Part shown: positions 11,944 through 23,799 of the stretch, piece after piece | Numbering within the stretch: position 1 is the first letter of the stretch | Layout: each line of letters starts with the position of its first letter | Program-made: the position numbers and the translations under genes | Assembly: GCA_949752745.1 (NCBI GenBank) | Contig: OX457025.1 | Span: 97,963,804 to 98,027,803 of the forward strand | DNA from: Protula sp. h YS-2021 | Taxonomy: Eukaryota; Annelida; Polychaeta; Sabellida; Serpulidae | DNA length: 64,000 bases | Direction of reading: 5' to 3' | The notes under the pieces: model-generated | Database searches by the model: none | Told to the model about the DNA's origin: nothing | Seen by the model: the letters and a program-made list of their open reading frames with translations, nothing else

Positions 11944-13005
11944 TAACCCAATGAGGGGGTTAGGTAAAAAAGTCCGCGTTTCCCAAATTACAGTTAGCGG
12001 ATTGGCGTCATGTTCATTTAAGTTAGAAGCTCGTTTTAGTTACAAACTGCCTCATGCATAAGAAATGACGCTAAGCTGAAATGTTTCTACTTTGCATACT
12101 TTGCATAAGATAGCCCAAAAAGGGGTTATTCAAAAACAACTCTCTGCAGACCTCAGGTAAAGCAGTATTAAAATCTTTGTTGTGATACTGCTTCTTCATC
12201 CGTCTTTTGCAAAGCCTCCATACCTTTATTCACGTTTGATTAGACACGCATGGTGACATATTTCACAACATAGCGGTAAATATTGCAAATTTTCATTCTT
12301 ATCACAAACAGAGTGAACACGTCGGAGAGAAGTATCCAAAAAAATCTATAGTGTCAGCGCCTTATTGAAAAATTCTTAAAAGAATCTATGGCGTGGCGTT
12401 AAATTTGGAGGTAGACATAGGTGCGCTCTTCTTGTTGCCTTGTTTATAGCGTAATATATATCAACGAAAGTGCAATGTTTGTATAAATCGGTAAGAGTCA
12501 TATTAAATGAATCGTCCAGATTTTATATATCACCCATAGAGAGTGACAAGTGTTTCTCTTCGCTTTATATTCAGAATAAAGCAATCAGAACTGCTGATGT
12601 CATAACATTGTTCCTACGCATAAGCCATTCCTGTGTAAGCAGTTGTCAATATATAATAATAGTAATAATAAAACCTGATGTAGTGGGCAGTTCCACGCAA
12701 ATAGTCAACTGTCTGTCGGTTTTCGAAGTCGCGGACTGCTTGAGAAATGCGCTGCGCAGAGTTAGTGTACCAGCAACGTGGTGGCTCGGGCAAGCGGCCA
12801 CCCATAATTTAACCAGGTGCACCGCGAACATTACGGCGGATCCGACCGATGTACATGTAACAAACCGTTTTTGCAGGCACTGAGGTGGCCAACTTAAAGT
12901 TCAATGGTTTGGATAAGGCATGTAAATTGCAATTGCGACAATGTTGAAATGAAATGACAATTACTCCAGTTAGAAGAAAAAAGGGCAACAATTTGTAAAA
13001 AAAAA

Positions 13006-13016
<11 letters not shown>
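11944..13016. other. No recognisable gene
   Basis: The frames at 12470-12883 (plus, 137 codons) and its minus-strand shadows lack motifs. A short element near 12569 (TTCAGAATAAAGCAATCAGA) recurs near 14106, so part is dispersed repeat. A GA-dinucleotide run closes the region at about 13017-13038. Confidence 0.4.
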
Positions 13017-13038
<22 letters not shown>

Positions 13039-13068
13039 AATACAAAGAAAAGAAAAAATAAAAATGAA

Positions 13069-13155
13069 TGGGGGGAATAGTCCTCGAGGGGAATTGTTCG
13101 GGGGGATTGTCAGGGGGGAATTGACTGGGGGGAATTATCTGGGGAGGGGAATTGT
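13069..13155 (+). repeat. G-run repeat GGGGGGAATTG, about five copies
   Basis: Degenerate 15-19 bp units of GGGGGGAATTGTC are repeated. With five G-runs of four to six bases in 85 bp, the plus strand fits the general G-quadruplex pattern. It sits directly after the GA-dinucleotide run. Confidence 0.65.
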
Positions 13156-13287
13156 CCTGTTCCAAACCAAAGCTGTCTTGAAATCAGCATTTTATCATTC
13201 GTACTCTATCACCGAATCAATAGTGTTATACCACACATGTTGTCACCTGCAGGTAATTGGTCAGTTTTAATTCAATTAGCTGCATGC

Positions 13288-13765
13288 CATTGATCAGCAT
13301 TATCTTTAACAGCTGCATGTCTTGATCGGCATTATCTTAATGTGCTGTATGTCATTGGTCGGTATTATCTCATTGTGCGACATTTCATTGATCAGCATTA
13401 TCTTGATGGGCTGCATGTCATTGATCGGCATGCGTAGTGTGCTGCACATCATTAGTCAGCATTATCTTAATTTTCTGTCTGCCATTGGTCAGCATTAGCT
13501 TGATGTGCTGCATATCATTTATCAGTACTATCTTAATGAGCTACATTCTACTGGTCAGCATCAGCTTAACTTCCGGCATGTCCTTGATCAACATTATCTT
13601 TTTGTGCTGCATGTTACTGGTTAGTATTAACTAAATGAGATACATGCCAGTGGTCATTATTAGCTAAATCAGGTACATGTCATTGGTCAGCATTAGCTTA
13701 ACGAGCTGCATGTCATTGGTCGGCATTTGCTTAATGAGTTGCATGCTATTACTCAGCATTACTTA
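13288..13765 (+). repeat. 33-bp minisatellite, about 14 degenerate copies
   Basis: The unit is close to CATTGATCAGCATTATC followed by TTAATGTGCTGCATGT. Because 33 is a multiple of three, it leaves an 11-residue periodic frame (13437-13634) that is not a gene. Confidence 0.85.
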
Positions 13766-14829
13766 TTCAATTTTTTTCTCTTCAGCGTGATTTATCGTTT
13801 TTAGAGTGTTCCGTTTTTATCAATAGCCTATAGCTATCGCTGAGGATTAAAGTAATGTTTAAAAAAGTCCATGTCAACACAGCTCTTATGCAATCATCTG
13901 AATATCTTTACATAAAACACGTGACAGCCGAGATCTCATTTGGGATAACAAATGACAAAAAATATAAAATACCGTCAATGTTGAATTTTGCCAGTGCCGT
14001 AAAGCTACAACATAGATAGCAGCTCAATCATTGACATTTTAATCTTGCAAGAATATATATAGTGCCTATTTAATCGGTTCCAGTTGTTCAAATTCGGCCT
14101 GATTTTCAGAATAAAACAATCGGAACTAACGTCATAGTGTTATTTATTTCTGCACTGGAAGGGATAAAACATTAAGAGAGAAGCATTTTGCAAACATGAA
14201 TTTACCATTCGTGTATCGTCGAATCAACCTTATGACGGCATACATGCTGTGATCTACATGGTCGAAAGTTTCAACTTCTGGACAAGAATTGTTGGTAAGA
14301 ATTAGCTCATTGAAGGTTTTTTCATTTTCTTGCAAGTTATTGGGGTGTTTTAGTTCAGTTATAGACATCGTTGCTCTGAAATTAATTTCTATCGATGAAC
14401 AAATGAACACTGAATTTAAACACATAAATAATATTGATTGTGTTGTTCCCTAATAACTTCCATCTGTAAAGTTTTATTGTAATTTTCTTGAATTGTTCTA
14501 AAGATTTCACTAGAGTAGATAAGTAATTAGTTTCTGGGATTTATTGTTAATGATGATTAGTGCCGCTTCTTCAGTGTGTCGACTGCATTGTGCTTTAGCA
14601 TACTTATAAACTAAAATTTATTAAAACGTACTCTTTCCGATAAAATTCCGTTTGTAATTCATCCTTTTAAATTTGACCGTTTTCGTTCTATTCGTTTTAT
14701 TCTATAATCAATTCACATATTTAACGGTTTTATTAGTTCTTAGCAGCAAATAAAGTTTGCAAATTGGTGTGCTTTGCTAGACTCTCTGGCTGTTTATTCC
14801 TTTTTCCGTGCCTAATAGGGGTTACATAA
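13766..14829. other. No recognisable gene
   Basis: AT-rich. The minus frame 14144-14425 (93 codons) has no recognisable domain. A dispersed element near 14106 matches one near 12569. Confidence 0.4.
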
Positions 14830-14832
14830 GAA

Positions 14833-15235
14833 ATACCTCAGTGATCTTGACCCGCTCTTTCTTGCTCGAGGTCAAAAACCGGAAGATGACCATTATCTCA
14901 AAAACGGTTGGTGATTTTGAGTGATTTTGAGCACATTTTCCGCCGTTTGGGCCTAAAGGATGTTATATAAAGGGTACCTCGTTGAACTTGATCTCGTGGG
15001 TCATGGTCAAGGCCAAAACTCGGAAGTTGAAAATTATCTCGAAAGCGGTACGCGATACAGTGATTCTGAGCTTATTTTTACCAATGGCCTAAAGAAGGTA
15101 ACATGAGAGATATTTCGGCTGTCCTTACCTTCTCGGTCATGGCCAAAGTAAACAACTAAAAGTTCACCATTTCCTGAAAAGGATTAGTGCGATTTTGAAC
15201 TTATTTTGATCATTTGTGTATGATATATACTTCGT
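14833..15235 (+). repeat. GGTCAAGG / ATTATCTCGAAAA satellite family, locus 1
   Basis: About three degenerate units of 110-135 bp occur, each with a GTTGAAAATTATCTCGAAA-like segment, a GATTCTGAGCTTATTTTT segment, a GGCCTAAAGAAGGT segment and a GGTCATGGTCAAGG segment. The same module order occurs at 45770-45995 and, inverted, at 52930-53445. Confidence 0.7.
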
Positions 15236-16900
15236 TAACCTTCCAATTCAGGATAAAGCTGATAATTACCTTGAAATATTTAGCGGACCTCGGTCTAGTT
15301 TCCATTTCATGCCCTTTATAATGGCGGTTTTTCCATATCGTCTTTTTCCTATCTAATAGCCGCAAATTTCCATTCTTATCACAGCAGTTTGGCAACGGAG
15401 GATTTCCAAGGCCATTTTTAGTCGAGCTTAGTCGAGCTAACTGTCCAGTAATTATTTGCACTTTGGCTGAACCAACCTCCTGTACTAAAGTACTACAAAG
15501 TCCACTGCAAAACACAACATTATAGTAAACGCTTATGCTTCTATTCAGTATGCTGTCCGCAGATAACAGTATAATCACAGCGGCGCGTGAGGTATGCAGC
15601 TTATTGCTTTGGAGCTTAGTGGAGTTTGTGCATACGGCGTTATCTCTGGCGTTGTTATTAAACTGGTGTGCCATAGACTTGTGGAGTGGGCAACTGTGCA
15701 TTTTATATCTATCTTCATTTACACTTGGGGCGTAGTTCCAAGGATTTCTCGAACCGCTGGAAATTATGGAACTTTCTCTGTTTTTTTTTAAATTTTTGCC
15801 TTTTCACACTGTTTTTTTTGTCGGTTTCCACATAACTCCTCCGTAACACCGAGGCCTAGGACGATCTTACTCCAGCCTCTAAAATTGTTATTTATGACGC
15901 CATCATCACACAGTTTTTAGCTGTGACGTAAATAATTTTTTAATCGTCTCGAGAAGGTTTGTATTTACATATTAAGAGTAAAATACCTTATGAAGCCACT
16001 TTTCCGCAAAAATATATTTGGTGACCTGCTTTTCAATCGCGACGTTATTATGACGTCATTTTATCGAGTTTGGTTATTTTGGCACTTCTGACTCCCGCCT
16101 TTCCCATAATATGCAGTTCCAAAATGTCCCTCGTTAAACAGGAAAGTGAAAAAAAAAGAAAAAATACACCTGCAGTATGCCATACGGTAAACATAGTAGA
16201 GGCAATGATTTTGCATTTATTACTTTATCATTTATTTATTTATTTTGTTATCCCTATTTTCTAACAAAGTTCAAGATTTAGTTCAATACTTCTTTTCTGC
16301 TATTTACATTATTATTTATTTATTTATTTTATTTTGCCATTTTCGGGTTTCGACTTATTCGACAAAGGATTTAGCTAGAAAATGACATCCCATTTTTTAC
16401 GCGGTTACTGCGCTATGGCGTAACACCAATGGCTATGAGCAATTTTATAATTTCGGGTGATAATGTTCGATGGACGTCGCACCTGATATTGGATAAACGA
16501 TGAATCTTGGTTGGTTATGGAACTCCAAAGAGCGTCTGGCTGGCCACGTTAGACAGACGTCAATGACTAAACGCTGAATCAACTTTGCAAATGAGTTACA
16601 AACGGAAGTAAATAAAATCCCGACTCTGTAGACGTGACATTGAGACACTACTGATAACATAGGTCTATGAGGAATTCTTATTTTTAAGTCTTAGGTGTCA
16701 TAATGTTTAAGCTTCCAAGTGTAAATGTATGTCCTTGGTAGAGAAAGCGGTCTAGTTTATAATCTTATCGGAATGGAAAAAAATGCTAAGAGAAAGATTC
16801 TTATCGTTTACTATGCATAAACAAAAACTAAGTAGTTCTCTTTAACTATTATTGCTATTTCTGTGCCCAAAATGGCAGTTTTATTTATTAATTTTTAGCA
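15236..16900. other. No recognisable gene
   Basis: The longest frame, minus 15210-15701 (163 codons), overlaps plus frames 15535-15791 and shows no domain, signal peptide or conserved motif. I leave it unassigned. The rest is AT-rich with TTTA runs near 16230-16330. Confidence 0.4.
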
Positions 16901-16959
16901 AAGGAGACTGAAAGCCCCAAGCAGTTATTAAGATATTTCAAGAGTCCTTGGTGGACCAG

Positions 16960-17400
16960 CCTTGTTGATGGTGGCGTTTGCCACTGTACTGTATACTACG
17001 CCCGTGAGGCAGATGTCTAATTTCACAAAGAAAAATGGAACAGACGTATAGAAATTCTCTTCAAAGTGAAAACTTTTTCAAATGTCACTGTATTGTCTTC
17101 TAAAGTTGATTATATACCACTGCTCTTACAGTTTTCATTAGATCGCAATCAACAGGTGTTCATGTATGTGAGAAAGTGTGTACGGGGGGGAGGGGAGGGC
17201 AGTGCACTATATATTAGGCCTGTAGCAGAAGCTATGTCTTATTTCAGGAAAAAAAGACGAACAGTGAAGCCTATTCAAACTTTCCACTTTTTCAAACTTT
17301 GCCATCTGTAAAAGCTTACTATATATTACTGCTCTTAAAGTTATCATTAGATCGCAGTATGCAAGTGTATGTGTATGTGTGTGTGTGTGTGTGTGTGTTT
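16960..17400 (+). repeat. Two-copy tandem repeat, about 215 bp, with G-rich and GT tracts
   Basis: The segment ACTGCTCTTACAGTTTTCAT, then TAGATCGCA, near 17118 recurs near 17331. The preceding GAAAACTTTTTCAAA and GAGGCAGATGTCTAATTTCA elements also have counterparts. Copies end in G-rich and GT-rich tracts (GTGTGT near 17372). Diverged, non-coding. Confidence 0.6.
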
Positions 17401-17857
17401 TGTTGGGTGGGAAGGGGAGGGGATGCTAGTATGTTATTTGGAATTTGGCATGAAGACAATTAGGTCAGGGAATTTTTTTCGGTCATGCAGCTGATATGGT
17501 GATATACAGTAACATATGGTAACATATGTGACAAGTTCTATTTTGATAAGCTGGTACGAGGGGATAACTATTTTGTACTCCCAGTGTAAATTCTCTGCAT
17601 GGTAGCGAAAAACCTTAGCAGTTGTAGCTAAGTTGTTTTGTTTGAAAAAGGAAAATTTTTTCTTCGGTTCGATGCTGAAATTTTCATTGCAAAATAGTAT
17701 GACTGATTTTAAAAACAAATCTGGCAGATCCAAGGCCTCTGTTACCTTTTTCTGTGACATTTTACGGAACGTAAGCAATTACAATTTGCCAATTACAGTT
17801 AATTAATTTCTTAGTGGCATCCCTCACAATGGGCAGCTCTGTATTGCCATGGAAACT

Positions 17858-17889
17858 GGCGCATGCCCAATGCGATTAGGTCCAACAAA
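17858..17889 (+). repeat. Left terminal inverted repeat of the ISL2EU-like element
   Basis: The inner part ATTAGGTCCAACAAA (17875-17889) is an exact inverted copy of 22122-22136. An outer GGCGC is also shared. A short indel separates the two blocks. Confidence 0.7.
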
Positions 17890-17954
17890 CATGAAGCATC
17901 CATATTGAGAACCGTGTGTTTATCGTTGAAAGTGAATTTATTTTGTGATTTAAG

Positions 17955-19609
17955 ATGCCTAGTACGTGTTGTTCTGTTCCAAAATGCTCAAATCGTGGGG
18001 ACATTGGTTTCCAAAAGAAGAAAGTCTAAAACGACGCTGGGTAAAAGCTATAAAACGTGATAAATTTGAGCCAAAAAAATACAGTGTTGTTTGTAAGGAA
18101 GATTTTACTCCAGATGATTACATACAAATTACACACTTAGGTGAGTGAAATCTTTACATAAAACAACTATTAATAACCAAAACAAATATAAATGCATGCC
18201 ATGTATTGTTACTTGAAACAAATTAAAAACAAAACTAAAGGAATAAAAGGCAGAGAATGGAAGCAAGAAAGCCACGATAAACAGTAAGGGGAATGGCCTT
18301 GACATTGATAATGCCAGCACAGTGCTCTGATTTCAGGGTCGTATCCAGCACATATACTTTCAGTCAACACACTGATTTGCTGTTTATTTAAGTGGAACTT
18401 ATAACTTTAAAAATAACTTTCTTTAAAGGAAATGTACCAGCTACGAGTAGGTTAAAAAATGCTGTGCCAAGTGTATTTCCTTGGTCGAAAGAAACTTCTG
18501 CTACGGGCGTGGATCGTAGAGATCGACTGGTAAGGCGTCGGCTAAAATTTGCAACGACGGATTTTCCAGATTCTTCCGTGGAAAACGACATTGCGATTGG
18601 AGCTGAAGAAGTTGTCACAAGTGATCAAACTGTCTTTCCTCCCATTGAAGTTTTTACACAGACGGACAATATAACATCTGCAGAAAAATGTACACAAACC
18701 ACCGCTATCCCTATGTTTGATCCTCAAGCATTAAAACGAGATGATGAGGCCATCCATTATTATTCTGGCTTAGAAACGTTTGATAAAGTAACTTTCGTTC
18801 TGCATACGTAGGGAAAAGCTGCGTTCTGTTTAAATTATATGTATGGGCAAATTTCAAACATATCTGTTTTTAATCAATTCTTTCTCGTATTAATAAAACT
18901 ACGCAGACGGAAAACTAACTTCGAACTGTCAAGAATGTTCGGAATTTCTCCCAGTGATGTATACAATATATTTTGCACCTGGGTTCGCTTCATGTCCCTG
19001 CAGTGGAAGGAAATAGAATCGTGTCCCTCACGTGATTTGGTACGATTTTACAGCCCCTCTGATTTTAAGGCCAAATATTCCACCACCCGAATTATAATAG
19101 ATGGTACTGAATTTCCAGTCTGCCGGCCAAAATTTCCAACAGCTCAACAATCAACTTTTTCCACTTATAAGAACAGAAATACTGCCAAAGCTTTGATCGG
19201 TGCAACCCCGGCAGGACTGGTGTCATATATTTTTCCGGCGTACGGTGGGTCAACGAGTGACCGACAAATTATTGAAAGAAGTACGATACCGCAGTCATGT
19301 GACCCGGGGGATTCTATAATGGCTGACAAAGGATTTGATGTTCAAGATATATTTGCTCCATACGATGCTACAGTTAACATTCCTACGTTTTTTAAAAAGA
19401 AAAACCAAATGCAGAATAGAACTATTATTTCAGACCGGAAGTTATCGAGCAAGAGGGTGCACATCGAACGCATAATCGGACTTTTAAAAACATTCAAAAT
19501 ATTGACAAAACCTTTAAATATCTCAGAAACAGCATTAGCGTCATATATTGTATTTGTGTGCTACACATTGTGTAACTTCAGAAAGTGCATAATGCCACCG
19601 AATGCTTAA
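17955..19609 (+). pseudogene. THAP-domain DDE transposase (ISL2EU / PIF-Harbinger type), lightly damaged
   Basis: The protein would bind transposon ends through an N-terminal THAP zinc finger and cut DNA with an RNase H-fold DDE core. Exon 1 starts at ATG 17955 (MPSTCCSVPKCSNRG), shifts frame at about 18000-18010, and continues as WFPKEESLKRRW and YSVVCKEDF. The donor after 18140 (TTAG|GTGAGT) and acceptor before 18429 (TTAAAG|GA) keep frame and lead into a SRLKNAVPSVFPWS segment typical of the end of THAP regions. A TAG at 18809-18811 interrupts the reading frame, which then runs open to 19609. The DDE_Tnp_4-like core shows RIIIDGTEF (first Asp), SIMADKGFD (second Asp) and VHIERIIG (Glu). 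The expected fourth THAP zinc ligand (C-x2-H) reads CKED, so the histidine is replaced. Called a pseudogene because of the three defects. Confidence 0.8.
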
Positions 19610-19973
19610 TTAGTAATATGCATTATTTAAACATATAAGACACAAATGAAACCCCGTTAAATTTCTGAACATTAAAAATGACCAGCTTACTAACTTACTA
19701 ACTAACATTCAATGGGGATTACAAATTTTCTGTTTACTTGTGTTTTATATATTGTAGGGTCAGAGATAAAAAATTTATCTCAGAGCTGAAATTGATATAA
19801 GTGTCAAAAATTTGGCATTTTCTGATTTTCTTATTTTCGGTTCCTCTGACCCCTAAAACATCGAAAAAACACAATTAAAGTCGAACAGTAAGAACTTCGC
19901 AAAAAAGTGAAGTTTGTGTTTTGGCTGCTGGGGGCAGTGGGCTCGTTGTGTTGATTAACATTTTACCGCTTCT

Positions 19974-22142
19974 CTACTCAAAGCTGTATGACGCATAATC
20001 CCTATACAACATTTTTTCAAGTAGTGCGTCGCGAAAATAATCCTTGTAAAAAGTTTCAAGTTTGGCAACCATGTCTCCGATAAGTTGATTGTCCCGCGCA
20101 ATCGTCATCACTTTCAGGTCTTGCAGCGTATAGACTACAAAATCGCATTCATTTTTGTTAGCGCACAGCATTTGACCCTGTACTTGGTAGTAGTAGTCAT
20201 GATTTTGTTTTAATGTTAACTGGTCATTTTTAATTTCCAGAAACGGAACGGTGTTTGTAGTTATTTTACTATCTTTAGCTGTAAATGGGGCATTTGACTT
20301 CTAACACGCGATTGTTGTCAATAATGCCGTCGGGGGAACTGGCAATGAACGGTTTCAAAGGATGAACAAAAATACCACACTTTGTAACGCAATTGTGAGT
20401 TTCCTGTTCATATTTGTGTGTTGCGATACTTTCATATTTTCTGCCATGTTCTGTTGACCTGGTGTGAATTTTGTTCATACTAAGTAACGAACGTGCCAGT
20501 TGTTTGAAATCTGTACGCGATGTTGCTTTGCAGATTCCACCAAATTTCGAGCTTTGTAGCCGAACACTTCTCTGTTTAAACCATTCCGAGCATTTACTTT
20601 GACCACGAGTTGCTTCTTCAATTTTCTTAATTGCACATTCACTCACTTTAAAAACTCCATATGTGTTTGCAGGAGGAAATAGCTGAAGAATTGGCATGGG
20701 GGTGGAAAGATTTATACATGTATTTCTGAAAAAAGTATTGAATTCGGGATTGTTACGGTTTTGTAGTGGTCTAGGATCAAACTCTGTCATTGAACACAAG
20801 GAAGATGCACCAGTACTTTTTCTTAAAAGAAGAGATTCTGCTTTTAAAGGGGTCCCTTCAAATTTTTTGGCCTGGTGAAATGTTTGGAGTCGACTGGTGC
20901 ATGTTTCCTGCGAAATAATTGATTTTGACTTTTTGAAGTCAATAAGTCCATACACAGTGGTACAAACATGCTTACAATGTGCATCAGGACCCAACCCTGC
21001 GCCACAGTCACATTGTGTGGCAAGAATAACACCATTTTTATCTATTTTAATGTATGTGTTATATGACACGTTTTTCCTCATTTCTGCAGCACAGCGACCT
21101 TTTATAAAAACGTTCTCGCTGGACATGGACGAGCGAACTGTCAATAAAAACTTTTCCTTGTACATAATTTTGGGTTTTTCATCCAACTGTTTGTCCATCC
21201 CCTCTAAGAAGCACTGCAACGCACGTTCGGTCACTGGTGGAATCTAAAAAAAAACACAGCATTATCCGTTATTAGTGAAGTGCATCTAAGCCAAAATACT
21301 ATATGTGTACTCCTTCTAGGAAATGAGACCACAATTTTGGATTTGCCTAAAGTGGTCAGGGGGTGGTCCTTTATGTGGAGATCTTAATAATGGAAGGAAC
21401 CGGATTAGCTATTGAAAAGTAGTCGTAGTTTTGAGGTGGACATTACGGAGACGTCATGTAAAATACAAAGTGCCCATTTCCCCCGAATTCTACGCTCATG
21501 AAATTAGCTTTGTTTACTAGCCTGTGAAGTACTGTTGATATCCTTGTAAGATGTGGCTTCTGGAGTGTGCATAGAAAACTGCTCTGCGGGAGCGCTTTGG
21601 CTTGAAAAATCCTGGTTTCTGTCGTATGACTCAAGCCTGAAATGCGTTGAAAGATGCATAAGTTTTTACAGCCCAAGGTCAACATAAACACACTATCAGT
21701 CACTGCAGGCAGCACGTGGTAAACGTGATGCTTAGAATAAATGCAAAAAGGATTTAATATTTTACTTCAAAATCATGAGTATAGCAATATTTTGTTTTCT
21801 TTTATAATTATTGCTAAAGATTTTTTTAAACAGTTCGAGTAAGAAATTATAGGACTTGATATTAACTTGCATGTGTTTTAAGGTTTTTATTCAGAAAACA
21901 GACTAAATAAAGTAAAGCGCTTCGTACCTCTCTACTAATTCTGCCTTTTTCCCAGTTATGCGTGCATTTCTTTTTCTACATTCTTCTTTCAGTTGCTTTA
22001 ATGTCCAATGTCCGTAATCTATTGTAATAACAATTAAAATGCTTACGAAATCCTGTTTAAAACACTCGATGAAATTGTTGTTTACTAAGGTATTCACTGT
22101 AGTCTCAGATCCGGAAGGAGCTTTGTTGGACCTAATGCCCAT
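19974..22142 (-). pseudogene. SAP-SWIM-YqaJ recombinase/exonuclease gene of the transposon, one frameshift
   Basis: This is the accessory protein of ISL2EU-type transposons. A YqaJ domain is a PD-(D/E)xK exonuclease fold related to phage recombination nucleases; its job in transposition is unknown. The 5' exon (21925-22142) encodes a SAP-like DNA-binding helix-turn-helix: HWTLKQLKEECRKR then GKKAELVERYEAL. A second exon (about 20275-21243, acceptor TTTTTAG at 21244) holds a SWIM zinc finger (CDCG...HCKH, CxC-x9-CxH) and the YqaJ core with SSPDGIID and LEVKCP, the Asp and Glu-x-Lys metal-binding residues. Immediately after LEVKCP the frame shifts. The continuation (DYYYQVQGQMLCANKNECDF to 19974) is in the adjoining frame. 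The obvious donor at the 5' exon does not join the second exon in frame, so the splice is unresolved. The first ATG lies inside the terminal repeat. Confidence 0.75.
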
Positions 22143-22149
22143 CAGCGCC
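22122..22149 (-). repeat. Right terminal inverted repeat of the ISL2EU-like element
   Basis: The reverse complement contains ATTAGGTCCAACAAA, identical to 17875-17889, preceded by a GGCGC also present at the left end. It overlaps the first codons of the SAP exon. Confidence 0.7.
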
Positions 22150-22152
22150 CTC

Positions 22153-23799
22153 TACATTTAAAAAAAGAAACTTATACAGAGCTCCCCATTAACTTGTTCA
22201 TGGATCCATTGACTCTAATTGCATTTGGTTTGGTTTAGTTCTACCCAGAAGTCAAACTACTTATGCACAAATATAAACTTCCACCAGATGTCGTAGATGC
22301 TGGTTTAGGTTGAATGCCGTGTGGCTTAAGGTTTTGATACACTCAAACTCGCTTCTTACAGCTAAAACACTTGCAGCATTTTTCCTAGTTTATGTTTCTT
22401 TTAGTTTATCTTCATGAATCCACCATGTGAAGAGATCCCCTTCCCCCGCCCCTTCCTCTCACCTCTCTGACTCAATGCAATGCGAAGGGGGGGGGAGCGG
22501 TTGCGGAGGTTGGAAGAGGGTAGGTTCGCTGGGTCCGGCTACCCCTCCGTTATTGAAAGCTTTTCTGAATAAAGTATGCTTTTCAGCCATTGTTACCCCA
22601 AAATGCAACCCCACCAGCGACCCCCTTATCCTCACACCTCTCCCACACCTTGTGAAATTCTGACATGGTGTAAAGTGCTCAGTTGGCAGAAAAAGAAAAA
22701 CACACTGAAAATTCATTTTCTAAAATACAAAAAAAAAAAAAAAAAAAAAAAAAACGCTTGGATCCTTTTCAGAGGATTCCCTGTCTACTGTGAGGGTTGT
22801 TTTTCTTTTGCGAGTTCATGCAAAGACAAAATAATGAAAAGGACTTTTGTTAACGGTTTCTTCAGGGTTTTGATTACCTTTGAGGAAAGAGACGTTTCCT
22901 CAGCACCCCTTTCCTACCCTGGACACATACAAACGTCTCTCCAATAACGGTTTGAGGTTGCGACGCTGACCCAACTACACCACAAGTGCTGTGCATGTCA
23001 TCGATCTTTGTTTTCGATTTTTTTTTGCAAAGTTGTGCGTTGATGAGACTTCAGTATTGAATCTATATCTCCACTCCACAACCCCCCCCCCCCCCTCCCC
23101 GACACCGAGCTTTTCTTTTTTTTTTTTCTTTTTTTTTTTTTTGAGGTGGAGGAAAGGGGTCATAAAATATGAGGAAAAGGTGGGAAAGAGTGTAAATTAA
23201 GTGGGAAAAAAGAGGTGTTTACACCATTATAATGCGTTGTTGCATTGGTGGGCAAACTGTGAAATGCATTAAAAAAAACACGTGTAAAAGGCGTTTAATA
23301 ATTGATGGAAATTACGTATAAAATGCACATGAATTTTTACGTTTGAAAATATGCGTATTTCATGCGCATTATCGATAGGCCAAATGGCCAAAATACACGT
23401 ATATTACACCTAACTTGCCCATCATGCCCACGTATTTTACACGTTTAATTCTCGCTAATATTTTGTCGGGTGAAAGATAAGTAGTCTCTGATTAGTTTTG
23501 CCTACAATAAATGCTGATATCATTTGGACCTCTGCCAAACTAATCATTCGATCCTGTAACGGAGCTGGAGGGGGGGGATTTGGGTGGGCAAGGGGGGGGG
23601 GGGTACTCATCTACCAATTGGTTACCATGCGTAACCATGCGGAGTATCACACAAGCAGAGTGTGAATTTTAATAATTAAAAAGCCTTCCGAAAAAGCATT
23701 TCCAACATCGATCCAAGTCTGTTCGAGATTGCTACGTTGAATCTACCAAATCATAACATTGATTCGTGTTGTGAGTTTTTCTGGACAAATGTGAGCTCA
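22153..23799. other. No recognisable gene; homopolymer-rich
   Basis: Poly-G near 22485, poly-A at about 22730-22754, poly-C at 23082-23095, poly-T at about 23110-23142 and poly-G near 23594 dominate. Frames in this region are driven by these tracts. The poly-A may be the tail of a decayed retroposed copy, but no body was recognised. Confidence 0.5.

Larger units (their letters stand above)
17856..22152. mobile_element. ISL2EU-like DNA transposon, near-complete, two convergent genes
   Basis: A 4.3-kb unit is bounded by imperfect terminal inverted repeats. It carries a THAP/DDE transposase gene reading right and a SAP-SWIM-YqaJ nuclease gene reading left. From memory, the ISL2EU superfamily (allied to PIF/Harbinger) pairs exactly these two proteins. 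The 350 bases between the convergent stops (19620-19970) are AT-rich and hold no further gene. I found no convincing target-site duplication, so the outer borders are approximate. The transposase has one frameshift and one nonsense codon and the nuclease one frameshift. The element is therefore probably dead but recent, unless these are assembly errors. Confidence 0.75.

Noticed and set aside
12470..12883. 137-codon plus frame
   Set aside because: No motif; contains dispersed-repeat sequence also found near 14106.
13288..13765. CRISPR-like regular array
   Set aside because: Units are contiguous 33-bp minisatellite copies without unique spacers, in an animal genome.
15210..15701. 163-codon minus frame
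   Set aside because: No domain, no splice or start support, overlapping plus frames, gene-poor repeat neighbourhood.
17434..17778. 114-codon minus frame next to the ISL2EU-like element
   Set aside because: Lies outside the inverted repeats and has no recognisable motif; likely chance.
18388..18727. Minus-strand frames opposite the transposase
   Set aside because: Shadows of the plus-strand exon carrying the THAP C-terminal segment.
20696..21247. Plus-strand frames opposite the YqaJ gene
   Set aside because: Shadows of the SWIM-YqaJ coding strand.
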